This document shows, in pieces, positions 5,016-6,251 of a stretch of DNA of 6,251 bases. Position 1 is the stretch's first letter; each line of letters begins with the position of its first letter. This stretch comes from DATAEY01 sp038199035. GTDB taxonomy: Bacteria; Actinomycetota; Thermoleophilia; Solirubrobacterales; Solirubrobacteraceae. The notes beneath the pieces are model-generated. The model did no database searches, was not told where the DNA came from, and saw nothing but the letters and a program-made list of their open reading frames with translations. The DNA lies in assembly GCA_038199035.1 (NCBI GenBank), contig JBBPZM010000048.1:1-6251 (forward strand), written 5' to 3'. Both the position numbers and the translations under genes were made by a program.

Positions 5016-5066
5016 CCTGACCCTCTGCGGAGGTCCCCGGCGCCGCCGGGGCCTCCGCCCGTCAGG
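5016..5066. terminator. Bidirectional hairpin terminator between convergent genes
   Basis: A long GC-rich hairpin has its core at GCGGAGG-T-CCCCGGC (5027-5041), pairing with GCCGGGGCCTCCGC (5045-5058). That is 14 pairs with a single bulged T at 5034 and a three-base loop. An outer CCTGAC (5016-5021) can also pair with GTCAGG (5061-5066). It fills the gap between the plus-strand lipoprotein stop (5015) and the minus-strand methyltransferase stop (5062) and is nearly symmetrical, so it can serve both transcripts. There is no T-tract on either side. Confidence 0.75.
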
Positions 5067-5862
5067 CCGTGAACCAGCGCTCACGCCGGCTCGAGCCGAA
5101 GTGCTCCCGGCGAAGCGTCGCCTCGATGCCGCGCACAGCGCCGTCCTCGTCGCGGATCACCGCCGCGGTGTCGAAGCCGTGGCGGTGCAGATCCGCGGCG
5201 AGCGTGTCCGACTGGTCGGCGCCGAGCTCGAGCAGGAGTGCGCCGCCGGGGCGCAGGAACCGCGGGCTGTCGCGCACCACACGCCTCAGCACGTCGAGGC
5301 CGTCGGTGCCGCCGTCGTAGGCGAGCGGCGTCTCGAAGGTGAACGTGTCGCGCTGGAGCAGCGGCAGATCGGGCGCCGGGACGTAGGGCACGACGCCCAC
5401 GACGACGTCGGCCTGGAGCCCGGCGGGCAGGGGCGCGAACAGGTCTCCGGTATACGCCTCGACGCCGTTGGCGCGCGCGCACCCGACCGCCCGCTCGTCG
5501 GCATCGGTAGCGAGCACCCGCGCGTGCGGCCGATGGGCGGCGAGCAGGCGGGCGACCGCACCGCTGCCCGTGCAGACGTCGACGGCCACGCCGCCAGCAG
5601 GCACCCGCCGCACGGCGCGCAGCGCGAGCGGCTCGGTGTGCCAGCGCGGGACGTAGACGCCGGGACAAATGATGACCTCGATCCCACAGAACACCGCCCG
5701 GCCGGTGATCCAGGCCAGCGGCTCGCCGGTCAGCCTGTGCGCCACCAGCGCCTCGAGCCCGGCCTCATCGCCCGCCGCGCTTTCGACGAGCTCCGCCGCC
5801 TCTTCGTCGGCGGCCACGAAGCCGTGGGCGGCCAGCCGCTCAGCCACCACTGAAGCCCGCAA
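5062..5862 (-). CDS. PrmC/HemK-like SAM-dependent methyltransferase with altered catalytic loop
   Basis: A 266-residue class I methyltransferase related to the protein-(glutamine-N5) methyltransferases, close to the actinobacterial PrmC-related group of unknown substrate. The N-terminal part carries LTGEPLAWITGRAVFCG (44-60) and PGVYVPRWHTE (67-77), the equivalent of the PrmC segment ending PRPETE. The SAM-binding motif is VDVCTGSG (94-101), followed by the acidic ATDAD (118-122). Further PrmC-like landmarks are the DGGTDGLDVLRRV run (183-195) and LLLELGADQ (209-217). The catalytic NPPY is replaced by VVPY at 157-160, so Asn and the first Pro are missing and glutamine methylation is doubtful. 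The start is probably TTG at 5862, though GTG at 5850 or 5847 would also fit the family's usual beginning. It lies 8 nt after the TetR-type gene and probably shares its transcript. Confidence 0.85.
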   Translation of the reverse strand: MRASVVAERLAAHGFVAADEEAAELVESAAGDEAGLEALVAHRLTGEPLAWITGRAVFCGIEVIICPGVYVPRWHTEPLALRAVRRVPAGGVAVDVCTGSGAVARLLAAHRPHARVLATDADERAVGCARANGVEAYTGDLFAPLPAGLQADVVVGVVPYVPAPDLPLLQRDTFTFETPLAYDGGTDGLDVLRRVVRDSPRFLRPGGALLLELGADQSDTLAADLHRHGFDTAAVIRDEDGAVRGIEATLRREHFGSSRRERWFTA

Positions 5863-5870
5863 CCCGCCGC

Positions 5871-6251
5871 CTACCCCGCCTCGATGTGCCGCAGCGCCTG
5901 CTCGAGCACCTGGGCACGCGACCGTCCGCCATGGCTCGTCGCGATGGAGGGGTGGCCGACGAACAACGCCATCACGAGCAGGCAGCGGGCCTCGACATCG
6001 TCGGGATCAGGGCACAGCGCGCCGAACAGCATGCGCAGGTAATCCATCCGGCGGTTGTCGACGCGCCGTACGCGCCGGGCCACCGCGCGGTCGCGCCGCG
6101 CCCAGTCGCGCATGGCCAGCTCGATCTTGAGAATGTCGCTGCGTGTGGAGGCCAGGGAGAACAGCCGCCGCAGCCTGACCGTCGCCGCGCCGCCCTCGCC
6201 CTCGACCCGACCGATCACGTCGTCGATGACCAGGCGCTCCCACGCGTCGAG
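5871..6251 (-). CDS. TetR-type transcriptional regulator, C-terminal part (5' end outside window)
   Basis: This is the last 126 residues of a gene running off the right edge; the frame is open to base 6251, upstream of the in-frame GTG at 6216-6218. The visible part is all-helical and has the look of a TetR C-terminal ligand-binding and dimerisation domain: a helix LDAWERLVIDDVIG, then RLRRLFSLASTRSDILKIEL, AMRDWARRDRAVARRVRRVDNRRMDYLRMLFGAL, and a final helix pair around DDVEARCLLVMALFVGH. The phrase AMRDWARRD followed by VDNRRMDYLRMLF is highly characteristic of this family in actinobacteria. The N-terminal helix-turn-helix is not in the window. The effector is unknown. The methyltransferase gene follows after 8 nt, so the regulator may control its own operon including that gene (inference). 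Confidence 0.82.
   Translation of the reverse strand, partial: LDAWERLVIDDVIGRVEGEGGAATVRLRRLFSLASTRSDILKIELAMRDWARRDRAVARRVRRVDNRRMDYLRMLFGALCPDPDDVEARCLLVMALFVGHPSIATSHGGRSRAQVLEQALRHIEAG

Noticed and set aside
5101..5853. Plus-strand open frame opposite the methyltransferase
   Set aside because: Antisense to a protein with full SAM-binding and PrmC landmarks; no domain of its own.
1..6251. CRISPR array, tRNA/rRNA, transposase, integrase, toxin-antitoxin or defence genes
   Set aside because: Looked for on both strands; no regularly spaced repeats, cloverleaf-like sequences or recognisable proteins of these kinds were found.

Overview
The window is very GC-rich, gene-dense DNA with strong G/C preference at third codon positions. 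It uses GTG and TTG starts, and several genes look leaderless. Together with tandem exported ferritin-like proteins next to tatA, lipoproteins with Thr-rich linkers and an actinobacterial-type PrmC-like methyltransferase, this points to a high-GC actinobacterium, probably of the Thermoleophilia/Solirubrobacterales type. That placement is inference; there is no rRNA marker here.

Layout. (1) Positions 1-1347, plus strand: the 3' end of one ferritin-like gene, a complete second ferritin-like gene with an export signal, and tatA, closed by a strong hairpin terminator. (2) 1397-1609, plus: a small S4-domain RNA-binding protein with a leaderless-type promoter. (3) 1606-3553, minus: a Thr-linker lipoprotein, a short-chain dehydrogenase and a small helical protein of unknown function. 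The last two overlap by ATGA, and the last stop codon is interleaved with the S4 gene's stop in one CTAG. (4) 3609-5015, plus, divergent from block 3 across a 55-base gap: a protein I read as a divergent gamma-glutamylcyclotransferase-fold protein, coupled by ATGA to a second lipoprotein whose signal peptide and mature domain lie in different frames. (5) A bidirectional hairpin at 5016-5066. (6) 5062-6251, minus: a PrmC/HemK-like methyltransferase preceded by the 3' end of a TetR-type regulator that runs off the window.

How the genes may work together: the first operon pairs putative Tat-exported iron or oxidative-stress ferritin-like proteins with a Tat pore subunit. The two lipoproteins would sit outside the membrane. 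The TetR remnant is placed to control the methyltransferase. No CRISPR array, tRNA, rRNA, insertion sequence or phage gene was seen. The points most worth a second look are the frameshifted lipoprotein with an 8-bp direct repeat whose 16-nt period would restore the frame, the GGCT-like protein, two enzymes with altered active-site motifs, and the shared spacing of leaderless promoters.
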